64,000 bases of DNA. Origin: Piscinibacter defluvii. Its GTDB lineage: Bacteria; Pseudomonadota; Gammaproteobacteria; Burkholderiales; Burkholderiaceae_C. The DNA is taken from assembly GCF_004011805.1 (NCBI RefSeq), contig NZ_RCHJ01000021.1, positions 62,001 through 126,000 on the forward strand. The letters run 5' to 3'. Shown here one piece after another: positions 7,847-20,354 of the stretch; position 1 is the stretch's first letter, and each line of letters begins with the position of its first letter. Both the position numbers and the translations under genes were made by a program. The notes beneath the pieces are model-generated. The model ran no database searches. It had not been told where the DNA came from and saw only the letters and a list, made by a program, of their open reading frames with translations.

Positions 7847-9388
7847 ATGAACTCGCTGAAGATATCCACCCGCATCGCCGTCCTGGTCGGCGTGCTGTCG
7901 CTGCTGCTGGTCGGCATCGGAGCCCTCGGGCTGTTCGGCATCGCGCAGTCCAACGCGGCGCTGCTGTCGCTCTACGAGCACCGCACGGTGCCGATGGGGC
8001 AGGTGGCGGAGATCGAGGCGCGGCTGCTGCGCAACCGGCTGGCCATCGCCGTCTCGCTCGTCACGCCGACACCCGAGGTGATCGCCGCGAACACCAAGGA
8101 GGTCGAGTCCAACATCGCGGAGATCACGCGGGTGTGGGAGAGCTACCGGGCCAGCGCCTTGTCGCCGGACGAGGAAGCGCTGGCGCGCAGCGTTGCCGAG
8201 CACCGGCGCAAGTTCGTCGTCGACGCGCTGCAGCCCACCGTGGCGGCCCTGCGTTCCAACCACATCGAGGAGGCGCAACGGCTGGTGCTGGAAAGGGTCC
8301 GGCCGCTCTATGAGCCGGTGCACCAGGGCATCGATGCGTTGCAGAAGTACCAGCTCGACGAGGGCCGGCGCTCCTACGAGGAGGCCGTGGCCCGCTACGC
8401 CACCATCCGCCTGTCGTCGGTGCTGGCCATCGGGGCCGGTCTGCTGTTCGCCCTGGTGTTCGGCTTCCTGCTGGTGCGCGGCATCTCGCACTCGCTCGAG
8501 CATGCCGTCCAGGCCTCCAATGCGGTGGCGCAGGGCGACCTGACCGTGCCCATCCGCATCGAGGGCGAAGACGAGGTCGCGAAGCTGCTGCAGGCCCTGG
8601 CGGCGATGAAGGACAACCTGGCGCGTGTCGTCTCCGGCGTGCGCAGCAACTCCGAGGGCGTGGCCACCGCCTCCGTGCAGATCGCCCAGGGCAACAACGA
8701 CCTCAGCTCGCGCACCGAGGAGCAGGCGAGCGCGCTCGAGCAGACTGCGGCGTCGATGGAGCAGCTCTCGAGCGCCGTCAGGCAGAACGCCGACAACGCG
8801 CGGCAGGCGAACCAGCTGGCGCTCAGCGCTTCCACCGTGGCGGCCAGCGGCGGCGACGTGGTGAGCCGCGTCGTGGACACCATGAAGGGCATCAACGACA
8901 GCTCCAGGAAGATCGCCGACATCATCGGCGTGATCGACGGCATTGCGTTCCAGACCAACATCCTGGCACTGAACGCGGCGGTGGAGGCCGCGCGGGCAGG
9001 CGAGCAGGGGCGCGGCTTCGCCGTCGTCGCCTCCGAGGTGCGCAGCCTGGCGCAGCGCAGCGCGGAAGCGGCCAAGGAGATCAAGGCGCTGATCTCCGAC
9101 AGCGTCGAGCGTGTCGGCCAGGGCACTTCCCTGGTCGACCAGGCCGGCGCCACCATGCAGGAGGTGGTGACCTCGATCCGGCGCGTCACCGACATCATGG
9201 GCGAGATCAGCGCCGCCAGCACGCAGCAGAGCGCGGGGGTGACGCAGGTCGGCGAAGCCGTGGGGCAGATGGACCAGGTGACGCAGCAGAACGCGGCCCT
9301 GGTCGAAGAGTCGGCGGCGGCGGCGGAGAGCCTGAAGGCCCAGGCCCAGCAGCTGGTGAATGCGGTGGCGGTGTTCAGGCTCGGGTAA
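7847..9388 (+). CDS. Methyl-accepting chemotaxis protein
   Basis: This is a 513-residue chemoreceptor. An N-terminal membrane segment (about 10-32) is followed by a roughly 155-residue periplasmic four-helix-bundle-type domain, a second membrane segment (about 188-210), HAMP, and a long coiled-coil signalling domain whose tip reads [20 protein letters not shown]. The methylation region contains [20 protein letters not shown]. There is no NWETF-like CheR/CheB tether at the C-terminus. It converges with the hybrid kinase at 9400, only 11 bp away. The ligand is not predictable. Proximity to two periplasmic binding proteins suggests it could sense related nutrients, but that is only positional. 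Confidence 0.95.
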   Translation: MNSLKISTRIAVLVGVLSLLLVGIGALGLFGIAQSNAALLSLYEHRTVPMGQVAEIEARLLRNRLAIAVSLVTPTPEVIAANTKEVESNIAEITRVWESYRASALSPDEEALARSVAEHRRKFVVDALQPTVAALRSNHIEEAQRLVLERVRPLYEPVHQGIDALQKYQLDEGRRSYEEAVARYATIRLSSVLAIGAGLLFALVFGFLLVRGISHSLEHAVQASNAVAQGDLTVPIRIEGEDEVAKLLQALAAMKDNLARVVSGVRSNSEGVATASVQIAQGNNDLSSRTEEQASALEQTAASMEQLSSAVRQNADNARQANQLALSASTVAASGGDVVSRVVDTMKGINDSSRKIADIIGVIDGIAFQTNILALNAAVEAARAGEQGRGFAVVASEVRSLAQRSAEAAKEIKALISDSVERVGQGTSLVDQAGATMQEVVTSIRRVTDIMGEISAASTQQSAGVTQVGEAVGQMDQVTQQNAALVEESAAAAESLKAQAQQLVNAVAVFRLG

Positions 9389-9399
9389 GCGCGGGTGCG

Positions 9400-11904
9400 C
9401 TACGCCCGTGCGCCCGCAGGCCTCGACGACGCTGCCGCGCTCGCACTCGAATCCGGCGGCGCGCCCGGGGTAATGGGCGTGGGCAGCCAGCGCGCCAGTG
9501 CAGCCAGCAGCGTGTCGAGCCTGACCGGCTTGGCGATGTGGTCGCTCATGCCTGCCGCGAGCGCCTTGTCGCGGTCTCCCACCATCGCGTTGGCGGTCAG
9601 CGCGATGACCGGCAGGTCGCGCAGCTCGGGGCGCTGGCGCAGTGCCCGGGTCGCGGCATAGCCGTCCATCACCGGCATCAGGCAGTCCATCAGCACCGCA
9701 TCGAAGCGCTGCCGCTCGAGCATCTCGAGGGCCTCGCGGCCGTCGCCGGCGACGCTGACGACGACGCCGGCGGCCTGCAGCAGTTCGACCACCAGTTCCC
9801 GGTTGATGGCGTTGTCCTCGACGAGCAGCACGTGTGCGCCGCGCACGACGGTGCGCGGGTCGGGCCGGACCTCGGGGCCCTGCCCGGGCGCGGCGAGATG
9901 CGGCACCTCGACGCCGTTGGTCGGGCCGCCGGCCGGCGCACCGGCGGGCCGTGCGCGCGCCGCTGCGGGCGGCGCCGGCGCCTCGATCTCGAATGAGAAG
10001 ACGCTGCCGCGGCCCTCGCGGCTGCGCGCCTGGATGTCGCCGCCCATCAGGCGCACCAGCTGCCGGCTGATGGACAGCCCGAGCCCGGCGCCGCCTTCGC
10101 GTCGTTTCTGCTCGGCCACCTGCGCGAAGGGCTGGAACAGCCGGGCCAGCTGCGCCTCGTTCATGCCGATGCCCTCGTCCTCGACCTCGAAGCGCAGGCC
10201 GCCGGCGCTGCGGCCTGCCGCGGGCGCGACCGGCCACGCACGCAGGGTCACCCGTCCGGCGTCGCCGAACTTGATGGCATTGGACAACAGGTTGAGCAGC
10301 ACCTGGCGCAGCCGCTTGTCGTCGACGACGACCACCGCCGGCAGGTCGGGGGCCGGCTCGTAGACGAAGTCCAGGCGCTTCTCCTGCGCCCGGATGCGGA
10401 CGATCTCGCACACCGCCTGCAGGAAACCCGGCAGCTCGACGTCGACCGGGTGCAGCTCGAGCCGGCCCTTCTCGATGCGGGCCAGGTCGAGGATGTCGTC
10501 GATGAGCATCAGCAGGTGCTGCCCGCATTCCTCGATGATCTTCAGCCCCCTGGCCTGCCGTTCGTTCAGCGACTCGCCGCGTCGCAGCATCTGCGCGAAG
10601 CCGAGGATGCCGTTCAGCGGCGTGCGCAGTTCGTGGCTGATGTTCGCCAGGAAGACGGCCTGCGTCTCGCGGGCCGCCTCGGCGGCGTCGCGCGCCGCGA
10701 TGAGGTGGCGTTCGGCCTGCCGGCGCAGCGTCGCGTCGCGGATCACGAGCACCAGCAGGTGGCCGGCACCCGAGCTCACCGGGTTCAGCGAGACCTCGAC
10801 CGGGATGGTCGATCCGTCGCGGCAGCGTGCCAGGGCGTCGCGCGCCGTGCCGGGCACGGCGCCGGGTGTCCAGTCGAAGTCGGCCAGCAAGCTGTCGCCG
10901 GGCAGCCCGGCGGCCTGCGGGTTGGGCAGGCCGAACATGCGTTCGGCGGCGCGGTTCAGCTGCAGCACCCGCCCGCCCTGCAGCACGACGATGCTGTCCG
11001 CGGTGTTGTCGATGATCGCGCTCAGGCGCTGCTGCTCGGCCTCGAGCAGCGTGCGGGTCGTCGCCAGCTGGCGGCGGTCGGACAGGAAACGTTCCACCGC
11101 GCGCGCCATGGCGCCGATCTCGTCGTCGCCCTGCACGTCCACCTGCGGCGGGGCATCGCCGGGGGCGTCCGCGGACAGCAGGCTGCGGCTGACCTGCTGC
11201 AGCCGCGCGATGATGCGCCGGCCGAGAAAGACCCGCGCGATGAGCCAGGCCATCAGCAGGCTGAAGGCCAGCCAGGCGACCACCCAGTAGGCGCTCGCCT
11301 GCGAGGCGTCGACGACACGCAGCACGGCGGCCTGGTGGGCGCGCGCGAGCCGGTCCGACTGCTCGCGCGCGGCCTGCGCCAGGGCCTGCGCATGGGTCTG
11401 CATCTCCTCGCGGTAGCTCCTCAGCGCGCCGCTCGTCGACGCACTCGCGGGCCCCGGGCCTTCCGCGGCATCGCGCAGCCGGGCCAGCACATGGGCCGAA
11501 CTCCGGAACAGCTGGCTGGACTGGTGCAGATCGAGCACCGACATGTCCTCGCTGACCGCCAGCTGGGCGGTCAGTTCGTCGAGCGCGTCGAGTTCGCCCA
11601 GGATCCGGGCGTAGGTCTGGTGCGCCTGCTCCCGGGAGTCGGCCGAGATCATGCGTTCGGCCAGCCGTTCGATCTGCAGCGTCTGCTGCTGCAGGGACTG
11701 GGTGTGGCGCGCGCGCGCGAGCTGCTCCTCCGAGAACCGGCGCGCCGCGTCGCCGGTGGCGAACAGGGCGAGGAAGGCCGTGGCGCCGCCGGCGACGATC
11801 AGGGCGGCCATGGCGGACAGCGCGACCGCGAACTGCGCTCCGAGCGAGCGCGGCCGGAGCCGGTTCAGCCAGGCGGCCCGGTGCTGCGACGAGAAGATCC
11901 GCAT
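9400..11904 (-). CDS. Hybrid sensor histidine kinase with PAS and receiver domains (HK2)
   Basis: The protein has 834 residues. Two membrane segments (about 27-50 and 210-228) frame a helical periplasmic domain. HAMP, a PAS domain (IIDNTADSIVVLQGG), HisKA with phospho-acceptor H424 in NISHELRTPLN, HATPase (NAIKFGDAG, GAGLGLSIS) and one C-terminal receiver with D740 in LMDCLMPVMDG follow. It has no HPt domain, so phosphate must leave through another protein, possibly the HPt of the neighbouring kinase at 13158-16340. The ATG at 11904 is chosen because GGGGCGGGG upstream is too close to the alternative TTG at 11913. It starts 21 bases after the binding-protein gene upstream, so the two are probably co-transcribed. 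Confidence 0.92.
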   Translation of the reverse strand: MRIFSSQHRAAWLNRLRPRSLGAQFAVALSAMAALIVAGGATAFLALFATGDAARRFSEEQLARARHTQSLQQQTLQIERLAERMISADSREQAHQTYARILGELDALDELTAQLAVSEDMSVLDLHQSSQLFRSSAHVLARLRDAAEGPGPASASTSGALRSYREEMQTHAQALAQAAREQSDRLARAHQAAVLRVVDASQASAYWVVAWLAFSLLMAWLIARVFLGRRIIARLQQVSRSLLSADAPGDAPPQVDVQGDDEIGAMARAVERFLSDRRQLATTRTLLEAEQQRLSAIIDNTADSIVVLQGGRVLQLNRAAERMFGLPNPQAAGLPGDSLLADFDWTPGAVPGTARDALARCRDGSTIPVEVSLNPVSSGAGHLLVLVIRDATLRRQAERHLIAARDAAEAARETQAVFLANISHELRTPLNGILGFAQMLRRGESLNERQARGLKIIEECGQHLLMLIDDILDLARIEKGRLELHPVDVELPGFLQAVCEIVRIRAQEKRLDFVYEPAPDLPAVVVVDDKRLRQVLLNLLSNAIKFGDAGRVTLRAWPVAPAAGRSAGGLRFEVEDEGIGMNEAQLARLFQPFAQVAEQKRREGGAGLGLSISRQLVRLMGGDIQARSREGRGSVFSFEIEAPAPPAAARARPAGAPAGGPTNGVEVPHLAAPGQGPEVRPDPRTVVRGAHVLLVEDNAINRELVVELLQAAGVVVSVAGDGREALEMLERQRFDAVLMDCLMPVMDGYAATRALRQRPELRDLPVIALTANAMVGDRDKALAAGMSDHIAKPVRLDTLLAALARWLPTPITPGAPPDSSASAAASSRPAGARA

Positions 11905-11925
11905 GGCAAGCAAGCCCCGCCCCGG

Positions 11926-13056
11926 TCAGCGCTTCTTCCAGATCCGCAGGTACACGTCCCGGTAGCCGTTCTCCGGGTCGTAGACGAACCGGGAGCCGCC
12001 ATCCGAGGCGACGTTCTGGCCGGACACGAGACGCACGGGCGCGACGAAGCCGCTCACCGGCTGTCCGGCGAAGAGCCGGTTCAGCTCGTCGATCACCTGC
12101 CAGCCCTGCATGTTCAGCGGTTCGGCGACCGTGCCGGTCTGGTAGGTCCCGGCGCGGATGCGCATGAACGCCGACGCGCTGCCGTCGCCTGCCGACAGCA
12201 GGCTGATCGCGCCGTTGGGCAGCGCCGCCTCGATCAGCACCGGCACCGCATAGTCGAAGTAGATGTCGTTGATCGCCAGCGCGTGCGTCCAGCGCGGACC
12301 GTGGGCGGCCAGCAGCTCCCGGGTCACCGCCGGCATGCGCGCCGCGGCGTCCGAGATGGCCACGTCCCGCAGCTCGAGCAGCGTGCAGCCGCCGCACTGG
12401 CGGATGACGTCGGCCATGGCCTGCGCCTTGGCGGTCGCGATGGCGAAGCGGGAATCGTTGAACACGACGACCCCGGCCCGGCCGCCCGACTGCGCGACGG
12501 CCGCCAGCGCCGTCGTGCGCGCGACCGCGATCGGATCGGTGCTCACGTTCATTGCGACGGAGGTCCCGGCGATGGGCCCGGGGTGGGGGCCCGCGTGCCA
12601 GCCGACCACCGGCGGCAGCCGGGGGCCCGCCGCCCGCAGGACGGGTTCGAGTTCGTGTGCGTCCGAGCCGCAGATCACGAGGCCGTCCGGGCGCGCCGCC
12701 AGCGCGTCGCTCACGGCCCGGCGGCGACCGGCGGCCGTCCCGCCCGCATCGACGACGCGCACCTTCCAGCCGATCGCGCGCGCCGCCTCGCGGATGCCCT
12801 GCGCGACGCCGAGGACGCCGCCGTTGCGCAGGTCCTCGGCCAGCACCACGACGGTCTTGCCGGGTGCGGCCGCCGGCCCGGAGGTCGGCCCGGTCCACGC
12901 CGGCACGCGGCCCGACGCGCTGTCGACGGCCTGGCGCGCCGCCTCCACCGGGTCGGCGGCGGCCGGGTCAGGCAGCAGCAGGCACGACGCGAGGGCGCAG
13001 AGCGCCAAGCGGATGGCGCGCCCGCGGGCGCTCGCCACGCAACGTTCCATCGGCAC
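11926..13056 (-). CDS. Periplasmic sugar-type binding protein (Peripla_BP_4 class), SBP2
   Basis: This 376-residue protein has a cleavable signal peptide (hydrophobic core LALCALASCLLL, then AAADP). It has the two-lobed fold of type I sugar binding proteins: TVVVLAEDLRNGGVLGVAQG, RPDGLVICGSD, VGWHAGPHPG, THALAINDIYFDYAVP. The GTG at 13056 is preferred because AAGGAG lies seven bases before it; the ATG at 13050 is the alternative. The gene is flanked by two hybrid kinases on the same strand and no ABC permease or ATPase gene is near. It is therefore more likely to present a ligand to kinase HK2 just downstream than to feed a transporter, as LuxP or TorT do in other systems. That role is inferred. 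Confidence 0.85.
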   Translation of the reverse strand: MPMERCVASARGRAIRLALCALASCLLLPDPAAADPVEAARQAVDSASGRVPAWTGPTSGPAAAPGKTVVVLAEDLRNGGVLGVAQGIREAARAIGWKVRVVDAGGTAAGRRRAVSDALAARPDGLVICGSDAHELEPVLRAAGPRLPPVVGWHAGPHPGPIAGTSVAMNVSTDPIAVARTTALAAVAQSGGRAGVVVFNDSRFAIATAKAQAMADVIRQCGGCTLLELRDVAISDAAARMPAVTRELLAAHGPRWTHALAINDIYFDYAVPVLIEAALPNGAISLLSAGDGSASAFMRIRAGTYQTGTVAEPLNMQGWQVIDELNRLFAGQPVSGFVAPVRLVSGQNVASDGGSRFVYDPENGYRDVYLRIWKKR

Positions 13057-13157
13057 GCCGTTGCTCCTTCCGCGACCACAGGCCGGCCGCCTGCGCTGTG
13101 CCGGCCGAGGCATCGCCGGCAAGCCCCATTGTGCGCCGCCCTGGCGCTCCGAGGGCG

Positions 13158-16340
<3,183 letters not shown>

Positions 16341-16358
16341 GGCCTGCTCCTCGGCACC

Positions 16359-17951
16359 CTAGAACCCGAGCGACGCCCGGTACGACCGCCGCTGCCGCTC
16401 GCGCCCGAGGCGGATCGTGATGTCCTCGAAGTCGACTGCCGCGGCCCTCAGCGCCGCTTCGGGGCTGAGTTGCCCGGACGCCGCCTCCACCAGGTGCAGG
16501 TCCAGCGCCAGCCAGTAGCTGTACGCACCCGGGATGCGCAGGTAGGGCAGCTGCAGCGGATTGCTGTAGTTGTCGTGATAGGCCTGCAGGAAGTCGGCGA
16601 TGTCGGCCTTGTCCCATCCCGCGGCCGTGTAGTTCTCGATCCGGCCCGTGCCGCGCGGGGGCAGGAAGTGGTAGCGCCGCCCCGGGTCGATGCCGTCCCA
16701 GCCGCGCGCGGCGTAGATCTCCGACTTCGGCTGCGAGGCCATCAGCGCGAGCAGGTAGTAGGTGGCCTCCGGGGCCTTGGAGAAGCGCGAGATCACGCCG
16801 GCCCAGGAGCCGCCGGTGGTGTTGCCGACGCGGTTGAGCGGCTGCGCGCGAACCCATCGTTGCTCGCGGATGCTGTAGTACTCGCGCGAGCCCGGCAGCT
16901 GCGACGAGCCGACCCGGCCGCGCACCCGGCTGCCCTCCTGCTGGGCCAGGGCGCCCAGGTCGCCCCAGGTGAGCGCCAGTGCCGCGCGGCCGCCGAGGAA
17001 GTGGTCCCAGCCCTTGCCGAGGTCCCACTGCAGCATCTCCTTCGGACCGGACTTCACCAGCTCGGTGAGCACGGCCAGCGCGCGCACATGGCCGGGGCTG
17101 TCGATCAGCGGTTTCATCGTGCGCGGGTCGAACCAGTACAGGTGCGGGTTGGACGGGCCGATCACGAACGAGGCGGACAGCGACATGAACTGGAACATGC
17201 CCTGCGCGCCGGTCAGCAGCGGCAGCACGACGCCGTGGTCCGGCTGGCCGTCGCCGTTCAGGTCCTTGCCGTTGAAATACTCGGCCAGGTCGCGGAACTG
17301 CTCCCAGGTGGCCGGCACGCCCAGCGCGTAGCCGTAGGCCTTCTGGAACGCGGCGCGGTGCGCCGGATCGGCCAGCAGGTCGCGCCGGTAGTACATCACC
17401 TGGCCGTCGTGGTCGTTGGGCACCATGTACAGGTGCCTGCCGTAGGCGAGCAGGCGGCGCGGTGCCGGCAGCACCTGGTCGAGCGCCAGGGCCGGGAAGC
17501 GCGCATCCTTGCGGTACGCGTCGTAGGGCCGCAGGTACTCGCCTTCGACCAGTTCGCCCAGCCACCAGGCACCGGCGATGCAGGCGTCGTAGCGGCCCGT
17601 GCCGGCGGTCAGGTCCGCCGTCAGGGTGCTGAAGAGTTCACCGAAGGGACGCCGTACGACCTCCAGCGTCGCGCCGGTGGCGGCCTCGTATTCCGCCTTG
17701 AGTTCCTGCAGCGGCGAACTGATCGCCAGGTCGTCGACCGTCAGCACGGTCACGCGCTGGCCCGCGAATGCGCAACGCCCCGGCGCGCACGGCGCCGCCA
17801 CACGCGGCGGTGCCAGGGCCCCGGGCTTGAGGAGGGTGGAATCGGAGCCCTTGGGCTTCGGGGTGGGCTGCGCACCATGGGCCGCGCATGCAATGCACAG
17901 TCCCGCGGCCAGCGACCGCAGGCACCTGGACAACCACGGGCGGTCGAGCAC
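16359..17951 (-). CDS. Extracellular solute-binding protein, family 1-like (SBP1)
   Basis: The 530-residue protein starts at a GTG (17951) with AGGAGG six bases upstream. A signal peptide is visible (LRSLAAGLCIACAAHGAQP). The body is a maltose-binding-protein-like solute-binding protein: VTVLTVDDLAISSPLQELKAEYEAATGATLEV at the start of lobe one, then YDACIAGAWWLGELVEGEYL and MYYRRDLLADP. It is larger than usual (about 400-450 residues). No permease or ATPase gene is adjacent; instead the hybrid kinase HK1 follows after 18 bases, so a sensory co-receptor role is likely. The ligand, perhaps an oligosaccharide, is not certain. Confidence 0.85.
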   Translation of the reverse strand: MLDRPWLSRCLRSLAAGLCIACAAHGAQPTPKPKGSDSTLLKPGALAPPRVAAPCAPGRCAFAGQRVTVLTVDDLAISSPLQELKAEYEAATGATLEVVRRPFGELFSTLTADLTAGTGRYDACIAGAWWLGELVEGEYLRPYDAYRKDARFPALALDQVLPAPRRLLAYGRHLYMVPNDHDGQVMYYRRDLLADPAHRAAFQKAYGYALGVPATWEQFRDLAEYFNGKDLNGDGQPDHGVVLPLLTGAQGMFQFMSLSASFVIGPSNPHLYWFDPRTMKPLIDSPGHVRALAVLTELVKSGPKEMLQWDLGKGWDHFLGGRAALALTWGDLGALAQQEGSRVRGRVGSSQLPGSREYYSIREQRWVRAQPLNRVGNTTGGSWAGVISRFSKAPEATYYLLALMASQPKSEIYAARGWDGIDPGRRYHFLPPRGTGRIENYTAAGWDKADIADFLQAYHDNYSNPLQLPYLRIPGAYSYWLALDLHLVEAASGQLSPEAALRAAAVDFEDITIRLGRERQRRSYRASLGF

Positions 17952-18042
17952 GGGTGACCTCCTGCCCTGGCCGGGCTGCTGTCGCCGGCCGGCCTCGGCG
18001 CGCAGCGATCTTGCACCCGCGACCCACAAATGCAAGCCCGGG

Positions 18043-18963
18043 CTAGCCCGGCGGTGGCCCGCCCTCCATTGCCTCGCGGGCCACCGCCTCGAGTTCGGCG
18101 CGCAGCCAGCGGTGCAGCGGGTCGTCCTGGCGGCGTCGGTGCCACACCAGGTACATCGGCATCGGCGGCGTCGCGAAGGGCAGCTCGGTGGCCGCCAGGC
18201 CGCGCAGCGCGCCGCGGCCGAGCAGCGAGGGCAGGGTGGCCAGCCAGGGGCCGCCGCGCAGCAGTGCCGCGATGCCGGCGAAGCCCGGCACGGTGGCGAC
18301 GATCTCGCGCTCGATGCGCTGTTCGGCCAGCCAGGCGTCGATGTCGAGCCCGCGCCGGTCTTCGTGGCGCACGGTGACATGTTCGGCCGCGAGGTAGTCG
18401 GCGCGCCTGGCCGGTGCCTTGCGTGCCGCGGCGTCGAACCAGACCACGTAGCGGTCCTCGAACAGCCGCTTCTGCAGCAGGTCGGCGGCCTCTGGCGGGC
18501 GCGGCGTGATCACCAGGTCGCAGCCCTGCTCGCGCAGCAGTGCCGGCTGCGGCGCGCCGGACGGGATGACGCACAGCCGCGCGCCGGCGCTGGCGGCACG
18601 CAGGCGGCGCAGCAGCGCGGGCAGCAGCAGGTCGCGCTGCAGGTCGTTGGCGGCGATGGTGAGCGTCCCGCGCCAGCGTGCCGGGTCGAAGCCGGCCGCC
18701 TGGCCGAAGGCGCGCAGCTCGTCGAGCAGCACGCGGGCGCGCGCGGCCAGCGCCTCGGCCTGCACGGTGGCGACGATGCCGCGGCCCGAACGCACGAACA
18801 GGGCATCGCCGGCGATCGCGCGCAGCTTGTCAAGCCCGTGGCTGACGGCCGACTGCGTCACGCCCAGGCGCTGCGCCGCGCGTGTGACCGACCCTTCCTC
18901 GTGCACCGCGAGCAGCAGTTCCAGCGCGTGGCCGTCGAGGTCGAGATGATCGAATCGGCTCAT
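18043..18963 (-). CDS. LysR-family regulator divergent from ligAB
   Basis: This is a 306-residue LysR regulator. The winged helix-turn-helix is at residues about 10-65 (LLLAVHEEGSVTRAAQRLGV, SAVSHGLDKLR), followed by the two-lobed effector domain. The ATG at 18963 faces the ligA start across 84 bp, the usual arrangement for a LysR activator and its target. The gap contains CATGCATG (18993-19000), which could be part of a T-N11-A type site. It probably controls protocatechuate 4,5-cleavage genes, comparable to PmdR/LigR, but the effector is not known. Confidence 0.9.
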   Translation of the reverse strand: MSRFDHLDLDGHALELLLAVHEEGSVTRAAQRLGVTQSAVSHGLDKLRAIAGDALFVRSGRGIVATVQAEALAARARVLLDELRAFGQAAGFDPARWRGTLTIAANDLQRDLLLPALLRRLRAASAGARLCVIPSGAPQPALLREQGCDLVITPRPPEAADLLQKRLFEDRYVVWFDAAARKAPARRADYLAAEHVTVRHEDRRGLDIDAWLAEQRIEREIVATVPGFAGIAALLRGGPWLATLPSLLGRGALRGLAATELPFATPPMPMYLVWHRRRQDDPLHRWLRAELEAVAREAMEGGPPPG

Positions 18964-19047
18964 GGGTGGAATGAACGACCCCGGCTTTATCTCATGCATG
19001 GGTTTGCCGACACTGACCGCCATCAACAACCCCGGCGGGAGACGCGC

Positions 19048-19389
19048 ATGAGCTTCGACATTCCCGGCACCACGCTGTTCGACGGCGCCCAGGCCCGCAA
19101 GGGCTACGCGCTGAACAAGATGTGCTTCTCGTTCAACGACGCGGCCAACCGCGCCGCCTTCCTGGCCGACCCGGAGGGCTACTGCACGCGCTACGGCCTG
19201 ACCGACGAGCAGCGCGCCGCGGTGCGCGCGAAGAACGTGCTGCAGCTGATCGCTGCCGGAGGCAACGTCTACTACCTCGCCAAGTTCGCCGGCATCTACG
19301 GGCTGGACGTGCAGGACATCGGCGCGCAGCAGACCGGCATGAGCAAGGACGCGTTCAAGGCCAAGCTGGCCGCCTACGCGCAGCACTGA
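19048..19389 (+). CDS. ligA: Protocatechuate 4,5-dioxygenase, alpha (small) subunit
   Basis: This 113-residue protein belongs to the LigA family, the small helical subunit that caps the active site of LigB. The typical block ALNKMCFSFNDAANRAAF is present, as is the C-terminal region with GGNVYYLAKFAGIYG. GGGAG lies about six bases before the ATG. ligB follows after 20 bases. Together the subunits open the protocatechuate ring between C4 and C5. The other genes of the pathway (ligC, ligI, ligJ, ligK types) are not in the window. Confidence 0.93.
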   Translation: MSFDIPGTTLFDGAQARKGYALNKMCFSFNDAANRAAFLADPEGYCTRYGLTDEQRAAVRAKNVLQLIAAGGNVYYLAKFAGIYGLDVQDIGAQQTGMSKDAFKAKLAAYAQH

Positions 19390-19409
19390 ACAACAGGGAG
19401 ACGAACACC

Positions 19410-20249
19410 ATGGCCCACCTCGTCGGCGCCGTCACCACCTCGCATGTCCCGGCCATCGGCCGCGCGATCGCGAAGAACCTGCAGGACGATCCCTACTGGA
19501 AGCCGTTCTTCGCCGGCTGGCCGCCCGTGCACCGCTGGCTCGAGCGGGCCAGGCCGGATGTCGCGGTCGTGTTCTACAACGACCACGGGCTGAACTTCTT
19601 CCTCGACAAGATGCCGACCTTCGCGGTTGGCGCCGCGCCCGAGTACCGCAACGCCGACGAGGGCTGGGGCATCCCGCAGGTGCCGGCCTTCCGCGGCGAG
19701 CAGGACCTCTCCTGGCACCTGATCGAAGCGCTCGTGCAGGCCGAGTTCGACGTCACGAGCTGCCAGGAGATGACGGTCGACCACGCCTTCACGCTGCCGA
19801 TGGCGCTGCTCTACCCGAGCCAGGCCTGGCCGGTGAAGGTGGTGCCGGTGTGCATCAACACCGTGCAGTTCCCGCTGCCCTCGGCGAAGCGCTGCTACGC
19901 GCTCGGCGAGGCGGTGGGCGAGGCGGTGCGCGCCTGGAAGAGCGACGCGCGCGTGCTGGTGCTGGGCACCGGCGGGCTTTCGCACCAGCTCGACGGCGAG
20001 CGCGCCGGCTTCATCAACAAGGACTTCGACCTCGCCTTCATGGAGAGCCTGCTGCACGACCCGCGCTGGGCCACGCAGTTCGACACCGGCCAGCTGGTGG
20101 AGAAGGCCGGCACGCAGGGCGTGGAGCTGCTGATGTGGCTGGCGGCGCGCGCCGCGCTCGGCGAGCGTGTCGCCGGGGTGCACCAGAACTACCACATCCC
20201 GATCTCGAACACCGCCTCGGGCCTGATGGTGATGGAGCCCGCCGCCTGA
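19410..20249 (+). CDS. ligB: Protocatechuate 4,5-dioxygenase, beta (catalytic) subunit
   Basis: This 279-residue LigB-type extradiol dioxygenase is slightly shorter than the Sphingobium enzyme of about 302. Predicted iron ligands are H12 in TTSHVPAIG and H59 in YNDHGLNFF, with a downstream glutamate completing the facial triad. GGLSHQL carries the catalytic histidine. CQEMTVDHAFTLP is also typical. It acts with LigA just upstream to convert protocatechuate to 4-carboxy-2-hydroxymuconate semialdehyde. A gallate- or other catechol-type substrate cannot be excluded from sequence alone. Confidence 0.93.
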   Translation: MAHLVGAVTTSHVPAIGRAIAKNLQDDPYWKPFFAGWPPVHRWLERARPDVAVVFYNDHGLNFFLDKMPTFAVGAAPEYRNADEGWGIPQVPAFRGEQDLSWHLIEALVQAEFDVTSCQEMTVDHAFTLPMALLYPSQAWPVKVVPVCINTVQFPLPSAKRCYALGEAVGEAVRAWKSDARVLVLGTGGLSHQLDGERAGFINKDFDLAFMESLLHDPRWATQFDTGQLVEKAGTQGVELLMWLAARAALGERVAGVHQNYHIPISNTASGLMVMEPAA

Positions 20250-20354
20250 ACGCCGCAGCGGCCGGCCCGGGCACGCGCATGGCGTGACGCCGATCAACGC
20301 CGGCGCCGCCGCGACCCGCCCCGGGCGCGCCGACGGCGCCATGATCGGCCCGTC

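Noticed and set aside
7595-12898. 1767-codon minus-strand open frame covering the chemoreceptor and HK2
   Set aside because: It is a frame shadow of the real genes on both strands; no recognisable domains and no start site.
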